Shown: positions 10,906 through 23,469, numbered from the stretch's first letter. The stretch is DNA of 64,000 nt from Fragum whitleyi (GCA_948146395.1 OX411546.1:19299158-19363157); one strand, 5' to 3'. Notes: generated by a model not told the origin, from the sequence alone. Program-made: numbers and translations.

Positions 10906-10931
10906 ATGGAGGCTTCAAAGGAGAAGCACAG
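10906..10931 (+). CDS. Speculative first coding exon (9 codons) with consensus splice donor
   Basis: An ATG at 10,906 opens a short frame, MEASKEKHR, whose last codon runs into GTAAGAAG at 10,932, a perfect metazoan 5' splice site. The surrounding GC content is higher than in the flanks. I found no matching downstream exon with confidence, so a chance match is quite possible. Confidence 0.15.
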
Positions 10932-11295
10932 GTAAGAAGATTATACATTTTTATCTTAATAAATAAGATTTTGTGTGTTCCATGTACGAAAACAGTAAAA
11001 TAAGGTTGATGAATAAGGTACGCATGAAACCTTTTTGAGTAAAATAATAGTGTATTATTGCCGTTTAATTTAGAGATTCGTAACTAAGACGTCAGTGAAA
11101 GGCGATTTCGCGTTTCACTAAGTGACATTAAACGTATTTAAATGCTTTCTGTAATCAAACTTTCATATATTTTCTCTGTTTTTCTCGAATATTATTCATA
11201 TTTATTATATTTGTTAAGTTCACGCGCGTCATATATCGTTTTAAGTTTCGCTTTTCAAAAATATTGTCTATTTAACACCATGTATCATTGCTCTC
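10932..11295. other. AT-rich stretch, nothing recognised
   Basis: No supported coding or repeat structure. Confidence 0.35.
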
Positions 11296-11437
11296 TCCTC
11301 TTACTTTACTTTACTCAATAGAGTAAGATCAATAACTGTGACTTAACTGTATTTTTGTATTTGTTTGTATGGCTATGTACTTGATTGTACTTGTCTATAA
11401 ATAAAACTTCTGTTCTGTTCTGTTCTATTATAATTTT
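11296..11437 (+). mobile_element. LINE 3' tail (solo)
   Basis: The segment ends TGTCTATAAATAAAACTTCT followed by a (GTTCT)n run. A short non-coding 3' region ending in a simple pentamer repeat is typical of heavily 5'-truncated CR1/L2-like LINE insertions. No coding part is retained. Confidence 0.5.
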
Positions 11438-11591
11438 ACCAAGCCTCGTCAGTATAACCAAAAGTGACGGCGCAACGCATAACGAGATTTTCCGCTATTT
11501 TTGTAGGTTTGGAACTATTTTAAAAGTCTTCCTATGAATTATTTCGCAATCTCTAATCGAAAAAAAATACTCAAAATCTTCTTTTTATGCA

Positions 11592-11744
11592 ATAATAGCG
11601 TCAATTCACGTTTTTGCGGGTGTTAACATTTGCAGTGTCCCTCACAATGCTTTAACGCCCTCGTGCTTTGCACTCGGGCGTGAAACCATTTTTTGGGTCT
11701 CTGCAAATGTTAACGCCCTCAAGAACATGAATTAACCCTATAAT
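11592..11744. mobile_element. Foldback MITE, ~153 bp
   Basis: The arms are inverted: AATAGCGTCAATTCACG and GGTGTTAACATTTGCAG at the left, complement of AGGGTTAATTCATG and GGCGTTAACATTTGCAG at the right. The centre is itself a hairpin, CGCCCTCGTGC TTT GCACTCGGGCG (about 11,654-11,680). Confidence 0.75.
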
Positions 11745-12640
11745 ATATATCTGATAGACTGACAATAAATGTAAACTTCAATTTTCACAAAGGCAATATT
11801 AATAATTTATAAAAGAAGTATGACACCCCAAAAAAGAATAAGACGCTATGTGCACCTTTGTGCAAGTTGAAGACTGTTATCAATTTTAACGCACATTGAA
11901 TTAACATATTTAAATCCATTAAATTCTAAAACCGTTCGTTTTATCGTATCCGGATAAGACATATTATATCACAAATGGAAGTCATTTATACAGTTTTTCC
12001 TTGATAACATACTATTTAAGTAAACGACATTATACTATACTTTCGACTGTAAAATTTAATTTCGAAAATAGTCTAAAAGCATTTACTAGGGACAAATGTC
12101 CGCAATCTCGTTCATTGTCTAAAGAAATCATCATTGAAATAGGGGTTGTGGCCCATGCAAATGTCCCCGGCTATTTATAATGAACTATAAATATACTAAT
12201 CAATATCTGATAAGGACCACTTTCATAATTGCGTTTGTTTGGGTTTTTTTTACCAGAGAAAATCAGAATTTTAATTAAATTTAATTTGACTTCATCAGTC
12301 AAGCAGATAGTGTAGTCTAATGCATCTTCACACCATGTTGAACAGAATTTAAGCCTCCGGAAATTGGTAGACATTTCATTCTTTTGCCAGTTTTTCTTTT
12401 CTACGGCAATTCCTCGTGTCCCTAAATGGCTTACAAAATTTAAAAAAAACAAACAATTCAGACAACTTCAAAATATATCATTAGTTACGACCAGACGACA
12501 ATTGTTCCAAATTTACATATGCGCAAGGAAGGATAACGTGAGAAAATTTGCCGCAATATTAAAAAATATTTGCTACATTCTTCGAAAAAGTTTCCCCCGA
12601 TTGCAAAACCTAACAGTTAATTTTATAGAATTGGTCCGTA
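11745..12640. other. AT-rich stretch, nothing recognised
   Basis: Two overlapping ~100-codon frames on opposite strands near 12,171-12,681 show no domain and are treated as chance. Confidence 0.4.
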
Positions 12641-12718
12641 AGACGAAAAAAGGACCATCTGTGAAGTGTGAAAATTTCTAACCTGGTCAGGATACGCAGA
12701 TTTTCGCATTTAGCTTAT

Positions 12719-13153
12719 ACAGTTAATAACATCGTGAAATTGACAAGGTGAACGAATTTGGAATGATTTCTGAATGATGTCGAGTGAGTGAGAAGAGTTA
12801 GATTTGAGTGAAATCTAAGGGAGGGAATCCAATATTTTGATCAGGATGAACAAAATTAGCAATATGTAGGACATCCCTGTAATGAAATATGCAAAGAAAT
12901 TCTATAAATAGCTTCCTATGTTTTCAAGAACCAATCAGGCTCTTAAAATATCAATTATGTCAGTGAAACCGCGATTTGTTTCTTGCTTTATTCACTTTGA
13001 AGGTAGTTGTTGATCATATATTTTTTAATCTTAAATTTTAGCGTTTTTGAATGGTTTGAGTAAGTCTTTGGAATGAATGAATGAAGTGCTGAGTGAGCAA
13101 TTTAGCATGATTTTGATTGAGATGAATGTCATTTTCACGATGTTGCTAACTGT
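12719..13153 (+). mobile_element. MITE, ~435 bp, GAATGA-rich family (complete)
   Basis: Starts ACAGTTAATAACATCGTGAA and ends CACGATGTTGCTAACTGTA, giving clean terminal inverted repeats. The body has GAGTGAGTG, GGGAGGGAATCCAATAT and GAATGAATGAAGTGCTGAGT. This is one of the best-preserved copies here. Confidence 0.8.
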
Positions 13154-14254
13154 ATATCTGTATCTAGAATGATCATTCTATCCTTCTTTGAAATAATATT
13201 TGGAAAAAAACGACCTCCGTTTAATCTCAATTGGAACCAGAGACTCTTCTTGTGTCACCAGTCTCTTGTTTTCAGTTTGTTTTCGGATTTTCGAAATCGT
13301 TGAGTTTATCAAGTATCAACCGTTATATATAAACGTAAACAATAATCCTCTCGATTTTGGATCCCATCAATAAGCTTATAGAATATACTAAAATACATCA
13401 AAAGATACGTCAATAAAATGATTATTTAGCAGCTGTTAGAACGTCATAGTCCCAATTTGGTCTTTTATTTTTATTGTTTTTATGTTGTAAGCAAGTGACA
13501 TATTATATTTGATGAGTTATATATAAATATAATATCATAAAGACAAACAATTCATATTTGATTAACCATATACATTTTGTAAAAGTTGATTGAACGATGA
13601 AAGAACACCTTTATTAAACAGTTAAGTAAAGAGGAAAATATCAATCTTAACGTTTTTTTTTCGTGTATATAATATTCGATTATTCGGTGTATTAAACATA
13701 ACGCCGATTCAAAACTGAAACCCCCAACCACAGCTTAAATCAAGCTACAGTTACAAGCTTCCGAAAATATCCGACGACATGTTTATCTATTTTTTTTCAC
13801 GTAGATCGATGACAGATATTATTGCGTAAAATAAATATATGAATTGTAGAACTTATATTGCTAACGCCATTTTAAAAACCTTACAACTACAGCGTTTGTA
13901 CCAGATTCTAGAACAATCCTTATCCATTATCCATTAATTGCTTTGTATATTTGACTTAGGACGCTCTGAGTAATTATTTGAAACTGGTGAGCACTTTGAA
14001 GATTTGGAGCGGTATAGTTATGTGCAAAAATGCTTTTCTATAAACATGTTGTTGTTTTTTCAAACAACATGTGTTAATGAGGCCTGCTAGCTACGGGTAT
14101 TCACTTTCTACGGAATGGACTATTCGGAACTAAACGGTCAAATGATTTCAGTACCTCGGTACAAAGCGACAAACATGCAATATGTCATTCGACTAAAGCA
14201 CTGTCAATTACTTTAGAATTTTTGACTCGTCAAAAGAAAGAGACCGCCTAGGAA
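13154..14254. other. AT-rich stretch, one short hairpin
   Basis: Nothing coding is recognised. ACATGTTGTT ... AACAACATGT at about 14,044-14,072 is a simple hairpin. Confidence 0.4.
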
Positions 14255-14410
14255 CTTTAAGTTGTGAAAAACGAATGTCTGGAAATAACTTTTGACCCTG
14301 CACAGGTCAACCTGAGGGTGCATTCCAAAAACAACCTTTAAAAAAGGTAGAGTGATCTTTCTAGATTCATTAAATCAGTCAGGGTGAAAATGTTCAGTAT
14401 AAGTCGGTCT
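14255..14410. repeat. Relic related to the 7172-7434 foldback MITE
   Basis: Shares GGTCAACC, ACCTTTAAAAAAGGTAGA and CATTCTAGATTCA-like phrases with the interior of that MITE (7250-7320). No termini are visible. Confidence 0.4.
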
Positions 14411-15159
14411 ATGAAATCCATGTAGTCCGTCCATCGTTTATTAACCTTTTGGTGAATTCACCCTGGTTCAGTTTCTTTGCTTCCTAGAATGAATTACACA
14501 ATACACTAGGCCACCAGACGAGGTTGGCAGTTAATTAGGTTATAAATAATTGTAAATTGACTGTTTGCAGAAGTGCCCTTTAAGCTGGTTTTATATACAA
14601 TATATACGGTTATGGTCAGTGCTTATATATGGAGTATGTTCAAACACTGGTCAGTTTTATCTTTTATTTACTTAGACATTGGTTTTGAGCGATTGATCTT
14701 TTTTCACAATGTTTTGCCAAACAGATATGAGATGGTGTACCCCAAAGAGTGTAACTGCAACTAGAATTTCGATTGTGTATATAATTTGACTGACCATACC
14801 ACTTTTTATAAGAAAATGTGTCTGAAATTGGATAATTGCCAATAAGTCTCTTAATGAGGCTCAATTGTAGGTAACCGGGCTCATTTCACTCAACGTCTAA
14901 CGAAAAAATAATAACAATAATCGTAACTCAAAATAGCAAATCGTTCCTCGTGTTTTCATTCATTGTTAGATTCTGCCTTACAAGATCTCTTTGGAATGGT
15001 CTTTAGAAGACAATTCCAATTAGATAATGCATGACAGAATTCCATATTTAGCTTATACTGTAGAAGTAACTTTAATTTTTGACTTACGCGAAAAAAATGA
15101 TCGAAAGATGTTTTGCAAGTCAGGCCCCTGGTAACATTGACATGGTAACATTGACATAA
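14411..15159. other. AT-rich stretch, nothing recognised
   Basis: No supported feature. Confidence 0.4.
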
Positions 15160-18109
15160 TTCTCTCGACAGTAGGTCATATCAACTTATCTAATATCTAC
15201 GCGTCGGATAATAGTAAAAATCTACTTGAAACCGTTAAAGTATTTTCCCCGACTGTAAGCCATAAAGTAAAAAAAAAAAAAAAAATCAAAAAAAAAACCC
15301 TGAAATTATTCCGATCAAAACCATTCTAGATCGCTCTCTAAGTGTTCCATTTATTCATCCCAAAAATGATAAGATCATCTAAAAAGTATAAGATCAAAAG
15401 GTACATCCAACATTAAAAACGCTAGAAAACGCGCGTTTCTCTGACTATATTGAAGTTTGTAAGCAAATGGCGGGTTTGTGAAGACATAAAAGCTATATAT
15501 AAGACCCGTATGAATATTTTATTAAAGGGAGGTAATAAATATCAATAGTTTTTGTTTATCTTATATTGGATTACATCCATTTAATTACATTCACAACTCA
15601 CTCATTGCACTCATTTACTTCCATTCTGAAATCAAACCAATATCACTCAGAATGTCAAATCAAGGGCGTTAAAATAGTAGATATATGCGTAAACGCAATT
15701 ATATAGATTATCGTTCCCGACCGTAGGTCATATCAATTATTTATTATCTGCATCGAATAAATGTAAATTTTCGGGGTAAAAGTGATTTCATATTTCCCCG
15801 ACTGTAGGTTATAACAATCTTTCTAATATCTTTGCGTCGGATAATCGTAAATATATACCTAAAACCGATATAATAAGTACCCCAACAGAAGGTCAAATCA
15901 ATAACTTTAGTATCTGCGTCGAATAAATGTAAATATCTGGGTGAAACCGATTTCATATTTCCCCGACTGTAGTTCATAACAATCTTTCTAATTCATATCT
16001 TTGCGTCTGACAATCGTAAATATATACGTTAAACCGATATAATCTGACAAACTGAAGGTCAAATCAATAACTTAAGTATCTGCGTCGAATAAATGTAAAT
16101 AGCTGGGTGAAACCGATTTCATATTTCCCCGACTGTAGTTCATAACAATCTTTCTAATATCTTTGCGTCGGAAAATCGTTTAAATACACGTAAAACCGAT
16201 ACAACCTGTTCCCCAACTGATTGTAAAATCAATTGCTTTAGTATCTGCGTCAAATAAATGTTAATATCTGGGTGAAACCGATTTCATATTTCCCCGACTG
16301 TAGTTCATAACAATCTTTTTAAAATCTTTCCGTCGGATAATCGTAAATTTATACGTTAAACCGATATAATCTGTTCCCCAACTGAAGGTAAAATCATTTA
16401 CTTTAGTATCTGCGTCGAATAAATGTTAATAGCTGGTGAAAGTGCTTTCATATTTCCCCGACTGTAGTTCATAACAATCTTTCTAATATCTTTGCGTCGG
16501 ATAATCGTAAATATATACGTAAAACCGATATAATCTGTTCCCAAACACAAGGTCAAATCAATTACTGGGTAAAAGTGATTTCATATTTCCCCGACTGTAG
16601 GTTATAACAATCTTTCTAATATCATTCAGTCGGATAATCGTAAATATATACGTAAAGCCGATATAATATGTACCCCAACAGAAGGTCAAATCAATTACTT
16701 AAGTATCTGCGTCGAATAAATGTAAATATCTGGGAAAAAGTGATTTCATAATCCCCCGATCGTTGTTCATAACAATTTTTCTAATATTACTGCATCGGAC
16801 AATCGTAAATATATACGTAAAATCGATATAATCTGTTCCCCAACAGAAGGTCTAATGAATTACTTTAGTATCTGCGTCGAATAAATGTAAATAGCTGGGT
16901 GAAACCGATTTCATAATAACCCGATTGTAGTTCATAACAATCTTTCTAATATCTTTGCGTCGGAAATCGTTAAAATATACGTAAAACCGATATAATCTGT
17001 TCCCCAACTGAAGGTAAAATCATTTATTTTAGTATCTGAGTCGAATAAATGTAAATAGCCGGGTTAAAGTGATTTCATATTTCCCCGACTGTAGTTCATA
17101 ACAATCTTTCTAATATCTTTGGGTCGGATAATCGTAAATATATACGTAAAACCGATATAATCTGTTCCCAAACACAAGGTCAAATCAATTACTGGGTAAA
17201 AGTGATTTCATATTTCCCCGACTGTAGGTTATAACAATCTTTCTAATATCATTCAGTCGGATAATCGTAAATATATATACGTAAAGCCGATATAATATGT
17301 ACCCCAACAGAAGGTCAAATCAATTACTTTAATATCTGCGTCGAATAAATGTAAATATCTGGGTAAAGGTGATTTCATAATTCCCCGATTGTAGTTCATA
17401 ACAATTTTTCTAATATTTCTGCATTGGACAATCGTAAATATATACGTAAAACCGATATAATCTGTTCCCCTACAGAAGGTCAAATCAATTACTTTAGTAT
17501 CTGCGTCGAATAAATGTAAATATCTGGGTGAAACCGATTTCATATTTCCCCGACTGTAGTTTATAAGAATCTGTCTAATATCTTTGCTTCGGAAAATCGT
17601 TAAAATATACGTAAAACCGATATAATCTGTTCCCCAACTGTAGGTAAAATCATTTACTTAAGTATCTGCGTCGAATAAATGTAAATATCTGGGTGAAACC
17701 GATTTCATTTTTCCCCGACTGTAGTTCATAACAATCTTTCTAATATCTTTGCGTCGGATAATCGTAAATATATACGTAAAACCGATATAATGTGTTCCCC
17801 AACTGAAGGTTAAACCGATTACTTAAGTATCTGCGTCGAATAAATGTAAATATCCGGGTAAAAGTGATTTCACTTTTCCCCGACTGTAGTTCATAACAAT
17901 CTTTCTAATTTCTTTGCGTCGGATAATCGTAAATATTAAATATATATAGGTAAAACCGATATAATCTATTCCCAAACTGAAGGTCTAATCAATTACTTTA
18001 GTATCTGCTTCGAATAAATGTAAATATCTGGGTGAAACCGATTTCATATTTCCCTGATTGTAGCTTATAACAATCTTTCTAATATCTTTCCGTCGGATAA
18101 TCGTAAATA
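15160..18109 (+). repeat. ~165-bp satellite array, left part
   Basis: Head-to-tail copies of a ~165-bp monomer containing TTCCCCGACTGTAGTTCATA, TTTGCGTCGGATAATCGTAA, AAAACCGATATAATCTGTTC and TATCTGCGTCGAATAAATG. TGCGTCGAATAAATG begins near 15,915, 16,081, 16,246 and 16,411, giving periods of 165-166. The first monomers (15,160-15,260) are diverged and separated from the main array by a MITE relic at about 15,300-15,672. Some monomers carry a ~35-bp deletion that marks a higher-order repeat. The array resumes after a transposon at 18,110-19,107. Minus-strand frames are long only because 165 is a multiple of three. Confidence 0.95.
15300..15672 (-). mobile_element. MITE relic (GAATGA-rich family) near the satellite's left edge
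   Basis: Contains GATCAAAACCATTCTAG, GGGAGGTAATAAATATC, TATTGGATTACATCCATTTA and CAACTCACTCATTGCACTCA, all reverse-complement hallmarks of the ~440-bp MITE. Ends are decayed. Confidence 0.55.
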
Positions 18110-19107
18110 CGAGGGTTGATCCAAAAGTTCGTATAATGAGGTTATAAATCTACATTTAAGCTTACTTTCAAAATAAAAATTATACAGTATTTTAATACAT
18201 CATCTGTGTGATAAATATGAAAAATCTTGAATGCTTACACTCAATAGCGGCTGTAAATGGTATAAATCAAGACAGAGACCCTGCATGTAGGCGGGGGAGC
18301 AAGAACGTCAAATGCGACGTCATAATTAACTCTCTTCTACATAGCCTCTGCTAACTCTCATACCTTTCTGTGCCCGATATACCAACTTAAAGAAATGATC
18401 AACATAACATTTGGAACCAAATAAGTTTACAATTTCCATATGCATGGTATTCTAGTAAAGCTGGGATCCAGATACAGGGTCAATTATTTTGGAAAACAGT
18501 AAGAATCATTGGGATATGTTCGTTCGTTCAAACTCACTTACACCATTCTAAATCCTTCTACGAAGCCTGGTCCTCTTTTAATATCCAGAATAGCCTTACG
18601 AAAAATTCTCTTCTGCACATTTTTATCATTTTTCTAAAATATCTGAAATGTTTGGGTTGGTGAATAACATAGATCACGGAAAAAAATCGAAAAATAAACG
18701 GCATTCATACTTCGGTTTTGACGTCTTGTCATTTTTAATCGGATGGTCTTTGTTATCAAAATATTCTGTGTCTGTAAAAGTCTCCCTACAAGCTTTGAAA
18801 TACAACAAATAATTTTCTTTTAGCATCTTATTTAATAAAGCCAAGGATTTTCAACTACAGTTTCAGAAAACTTACAGAAAACTTGGTTTATTTAACAGAT
18901 TTTCAATATTTTTCACGCTCCCCCGCCTCAGCATACATGTGTTGCTATGGTAACGTATCCATAGGCCGCAAATGATAATTCTTAAAAAATAAATACTATT
19001 TATGAACTCCACAGTTGCTAAACTGCACATTCACCAAAATCTATACTGAACAAGCCAGAAATGCGAAAGTTCTTAGCACATTTTACGAACTTCTGAATCA
19101 TCCCTCG
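18110..19107 (-). mobile_element. Mariner-like element, 998 bp, non-autonomous
   Basis: Terminal inverted repeats of ~29 bp with four mismatches: the left begins CGAGGGTTGATCCAAAAGTT and the right, complemented, CGAGGGATGATTCAGAAGTT. TA flanks both sides (18,108-18,109 and 19,108-19,109). Removing the element and one TA restores the satellite consensus CGTAAATATATACGTAAA exactly, so this is a true insertion into the array. TA target choice and these TIRs fit Tc1/mariner. Near 18,330-18,400 the minus strand could encode a decayed mariner C-terminus ending RGYVEES, but no DDE core is readable. At under 1 kb it is internally deleted. Confidence 0.88.
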
Positions 19108-19109
19108 TA

Positions 19110-21050
19110 TATACGTAAAACCGATATAATCTGTTCCCCAACAGAAGGTCAAATCAATTACTTTAGTATCTGCGTCGAATAAATGTAAATATCCGGGTAA
19201 AAGTGATTTCACTTTTCCCCGACTGTAGTTCATAACAATCTTTCTAATATCTTTGCGTCGGATATTCGTAAATATATACGTAAAACCGATATAATCTGTT
19301 CCCAAACACAAGGTCAAATCAATTACTGGGTAAAAGTGATTTCATATTTCCCCGACTGTAGGTTATAACAATCTTTCTAATATCATTCAGTCGGATAATC
19401 GTAAATATATATACGTAAAGCCGATATAATATGTACCCCAACAGAAGGTCAAATCAATTACTTTAATATCTGCGTCGAATAAATGTAAATATCTGGGTAA
19501 AAGTGATGTCATATTTCCCCGACTGTAGTTCATAACAATCTTTCTAATATCGTCGCGTCGGATAATCGTAAAGATATACGTAAAACCGATATAATCTGTT
19601 CCCCAACTGAAGGTTAAACCAATTACTTTAGTATCTGCGTCGAATAAATGTAAATATCTGGGTGAAACCGATTTCATATTTCCCCGACTGTAGTTCATAA
19701 CAATCTTTTTAATATCTTTGCGTCGGAAAATCGTAAAGATATACGTAAAACCGATATAATCTATTCCCAAACTGAAGGTCTAATCAATTACTTTAGTATC
19801 TGCGTCGAATAAATGTAAATATCCGGGTGCAACCGATTTCATATTTCCCTGATTGTAGCTCATAACAATCTTTCTAATATCTTTCCGTCGGATAATCGTA
19901 AATGTATACGTAAAACCGATATAATCTGTTCCAAAACACAAGGTCAAATCAATTTCTGGGTAAAAGTGATTTCATATTTCCCCGACTGTAGGTTATAACA
20001 ATCTTTCTAATATCATTTAGTCGGATAATCGTGAATATATATACGTAAAGCCGATATAATATGTACCCCAACAGAAGGTCAAATCAATTACTTTGATATC
20101 TGCGTCGAATAAATGTAAATATCTGGGTAAAAGTGATGTCATATTTCCCCGACTGTAGTTCATAACAATCTTTCTAATATCGTCGCGTCGGATAATCGTA
20201 AAGATATACGTAAAACCGATATAATCTGTTCCCCAACTGAAGGTTAAACCAATTACTTTAGTATCTGCGTCGAATAAATGTAAATATCTGGGTGAAACCG
20301 ATTTCATATTTCCCCGACTGTAGTTCATAACAATCTTTTTAATATCTTTGCGTCGGGAAATCGTAAAGATATACGTAAAACCGATACAACCTGTTCCCAA
20401 ACTGAAGGTCTAATCAATTACTTTAGTATCTGCGTCGAATAAATGTAAATATCCGGGTGAAACCGATTTCATATTTCCCTGATTGTAGCTCATAACAATC
20501 TTTCTAATATCTTTCCGTCGGATAATCGTAAATGTATACGTAAAACCGATATAATCTGTTCCCAAACACAAGGTCAAATCAATTACTGGGTAAAAGTGAT
20601 TTCATATTTCCCCGACTGTAGGTTATAACAATCTTTCTAATATCATTCAGTCGGATAATCGTGAATATATATACGTAAAGCCGATATAATATGTACCCCA
20701 ACAGAAGGTCAAATCAATTACTTTGATATCTGCGTCGAATAAATGTAAATATCTGGGTAAAAGTGATGTCATATTTCCCCGACTGTAGTTCATAACAATC
20801 TTTCTAATATCGTCGCGTCGGATAATTGTAAAGATATACGTAAAACCGATATAATCTGTTCCCCAACTGAAGGTTAAACCAATTACTTTAGTATCTGCGT
20901 CGAATAAATGTAAATATCTGGGTGAAACCGATTTCATATTTCCCCGACTGTAGTTCATAACAATCTTTTTAATATCTTTGCGTCGGATAATCGTTAAAAT
21001 ATACGTTAAACCGATATAATCTGTTCCCCAAAAGTTGGTTAAATAAATCT
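19110..21050 (+). repeat. ~165-bp satellite array, right part, with ~630-bp higher-order repeat
   Basis: Same monomer family. Here a four-monomer block of ~630 bp is repeated almost without change: the marker CACAAGGTCAAATCAATT begins at 19,307, 19,937 and 20,567, exactly 630 apart. Left of the transposon the same marker is at 16,546 and 17,173 (627 apart). The block always includes a shortened monomer in which the AACTTTAGTATCTGCGTCG half is lost. The array fades out at about 21,050. Confidence 0.95.
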
Positions 21051-21902
21051 TTTTCTTAAATATAACTAATCGTAATAGCTTTAATATTTATTGAATTGCT
21101 TATCCTTGATTTCTGTAAAGGGAGCTCAACTTGACATAAAAAAATCTGGAAGGGTATTAAAGTGCGAAGGTTTAGCGAGTTTTAGGCTCACAAGTAAGTA
21201 GCTCGAAATATCTAATGTAAGTCCGTTTGACCCTCAGGAATCAGAATTAAATTAAAGACTGTTTTTATTTCTTTTCTGAAGTTAGTAATCAAAAGTACAT
21301 ATCTATCATACACCATGTGAAACTATTCAAACATGCGTCCTTTAAAACCCTGCGGATTTATGAGACTTACTATTGAATCCTGCGCGCCCTTTTTTGATGA
21401 CGCCTTACTTAACACAGGGGTTCTTTTACCTTATATTGCCCAATTTAGAATTTCATTGAAATGCCCCATTAACAATACACATAAAGACTAAATTTATTGC
21501 CCTCGATTTTTGGCTGTTTCTTTTTCTTACATCGTTTGATAGTTTCATCGATCATAAGTCTAACTAATTTGCTCAAAGTGCACACGTCAGTAAATCGTAA
21601 ATATCTACGATTAGTCATATCTAATGATATCTGATGCACTTTTAAATCTGAAATAAGCATACTAATTTGATGAGCATAATAAGAAGAGTACATGAACACC
21701 ATTTAACAACTAAGATGGAATATTTCTTTTGATATTGACGCCAAACCTTAAGAAAAACACTTCTATTTATTGCAAAAGTTTAACATACTTTATTTGGAAA
21801 TACATGATGGAAACAACGAAATGTCAGAAATGAACTAAAACTTTTATTTGGGGGAAAATATGAAGTAATTTATAAACTCGACCAAACCTTAAACTCTTTT
21901 TT
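21051..21902. other. Intergenic, nothing recognised
   Basis: No supported coding or repeat structure. Confidence 0.4.
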
Positions 21903-22000
21903 TAGCTCGCCCGGGACGAAAGTCTCGGAAGAACTGTTGCCATACCCTCGGATGTCGGCGTTCAGCGTCGGCGTCAGTGTCAGCGTCGGTGTCTGCATTA
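21903..22000 (-). repeat. Solo terminus of a core-repeat element
   Basis: TAGCTCGCCCGGGACGAAAG, then a GTCGGCGTC-type run (21,955-21,995). The layout (AGCTC hairpin, then a GC-rich GTC run) mirrors the reversed 3' end of other core-repeat elements. No core follows. Confidence 0.45.
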
Positions 22001-22012
22001 GGTTAAAGTGTT

Positions 22013-23036
22013 TAAGCTCCACTGGCTGAAGGCCACTGGGGCTATTGTCATGGCGTTGTATCCGTCGTGCGTCCGTGCGTGCGTCCGTGCGTCCAGACGT
22101 GTACTTTTTCTTTAAGAATCTTTTCCTCAGAAACTACTGCATGAATTTCAACCAAACTTCACAGGAATGATTCTTGGGTGACCCTCTTTTAAAGTTGTTC
22201 AAGAAATTTTGATCCAATGAAAAACATGGATTTAATGGGCGTGGCTAATTTCCAAGTATGGTAAAATGTGAGTTTTCTCAGATTCTAATCAATGGATACC
22301 AAAAGAATTTTACATGAATGGTTCTTGGGTGACCCTTAATCAGTCTACAAAAAATCATTTTGAACGGATGGAAAATATGCATTTTATGGGCGGAGGTCAT
22401 TTCTCTAAATGTTATATAGCGGAAAGTCAAAATCATTTTCTCAGAATATAATTGATGGATATCAACCAAATTTCACTAGAATGATCATTGAGTGACCCAT
22501 TAACAGTCTAAAAAAACAGTTTGATCGGATGGAAAATATGCATTTTATGGGCGGAGGTCATTTCTCTATATGTCATATAGTGGAACTTTCAAAATCATTT
22601 TCTCAGACGGTAAATGATAGATATCAACCAGATGTCACTGGATTGATCCTTGAGTGACCCTTAATCAGTCTACCAAAAATTATTGTGATTGGATGAAAAA
22701 TATGTATTTTATGGGCGGAGGTCATTTCTCTATATGTTATATAGTGGAAACTTTCAAAATTATTTTCTCAGAACATGTAACTGATGGTTATCAACCAAAT
22801 TTCACTTAAATGACCTTAGCTGACCCTTTATCAGTCTACCAAAAACTTATTGTGATTGGATAAAAAATATGTCTTTTAAGGGCGGTCATTTTTTATATGA
22901 TATATAGTTGAATTTTTCAAAATCATCTCAACATCAGTAGAACCCAAAATATCTAAAAGTCTAGTCAAAACTTTTATTTGCTTTTACAAGAATTTCAAGC
23001 CTGTGGAGCGACTTAAGCCTTTCATGGCTTTCTAGT
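22013..23036 (-). mobile_element. Core-repeat element, ~1.0 kb, reverse orientation
   Basis: Starts with the palindromic terminus TAAGCTCCACTGGC ... GGCCACTGG, then CGTGCGTCCGTGCGTGCGTC, then five or six ~155-165-bp units with TTGGGTGACCC, GGATGGAAAATATGCATTTT and GGGCGGAGGTCATTTCTC. Ends with GTGGAGCGACTTAAGCC, the reversed 5' end. Its units are the complement of those in the element at 31,005-32,845. There is no coding capacity. Confidence 0.8.
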
Positions 23037-23059
23037 TTTTATTTCTATCAATATTAATC

Positions 23060-23455
23060 CTAGTGGCTTTATATTATACATAAACATTTATTGGGGTATA
23101 TGCTTTCATTTAAGACAAGCACCCATATCAAAATGACCTTGAGAAAGTGACCTTGACCTTGACGTTTTATGGACTTGAAAAAAAACTTTAACCAAAAAAA
23201 AAATAACCTTGCTTATTTTATTTTTGAATGATTTTACCTAGGGACATTATTACTTCATATACCCACTAGGTGATAGGCTTTCACTGGTTTCCGAGGTCAT
23301 TGACATTTTGACCACGACCTTAACATTTTATGGACTTGTAAAAACTGTAACCAAAAAACTTTAAGCTTGCTTATATTTTCTGATTTTCTTACCTAGGGAC
23401 ATCATTACTTCATATACACACTCACTTAGAGATATGCTTTCACCAGAGACCAAGC
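23060..23455 (+). repeat. Two-copy ~160-bp tandem repeat
   Basis: GTTTTATGGACTTG recurs 162 bp apart (about 23,163 and 23,325) and CTAGGGACAT about 155 bp apart (23,238 and 23,393). CCTTGACCTTGAC is characteristic. It may be another core-repeat element without visible ends. Confidence 0.6.
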
Positions 23456-23469
23456 TCCTTAACATTCGA

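Noticed and set aside
12171..12681. Two ~100-residue frames on opposite strands
   Set aside because: They overlap each other in AT-rich DNA, have no domain, and neither stands out in composition.
18328..18420. Mariner transposase C-terminus
   Set aside because: A short peptide ending RGYVEES looks right for the place, but no DDE catalytic region is readable upstream, so it is not listed as a separate pseudogene.
19018..20958. Minus-strand frames of 99-127 residues
   Set aside because: They are the satellite read in a frame left open because the monomer is a multiple of three; stops fall at monomer variants and no domain is seen.
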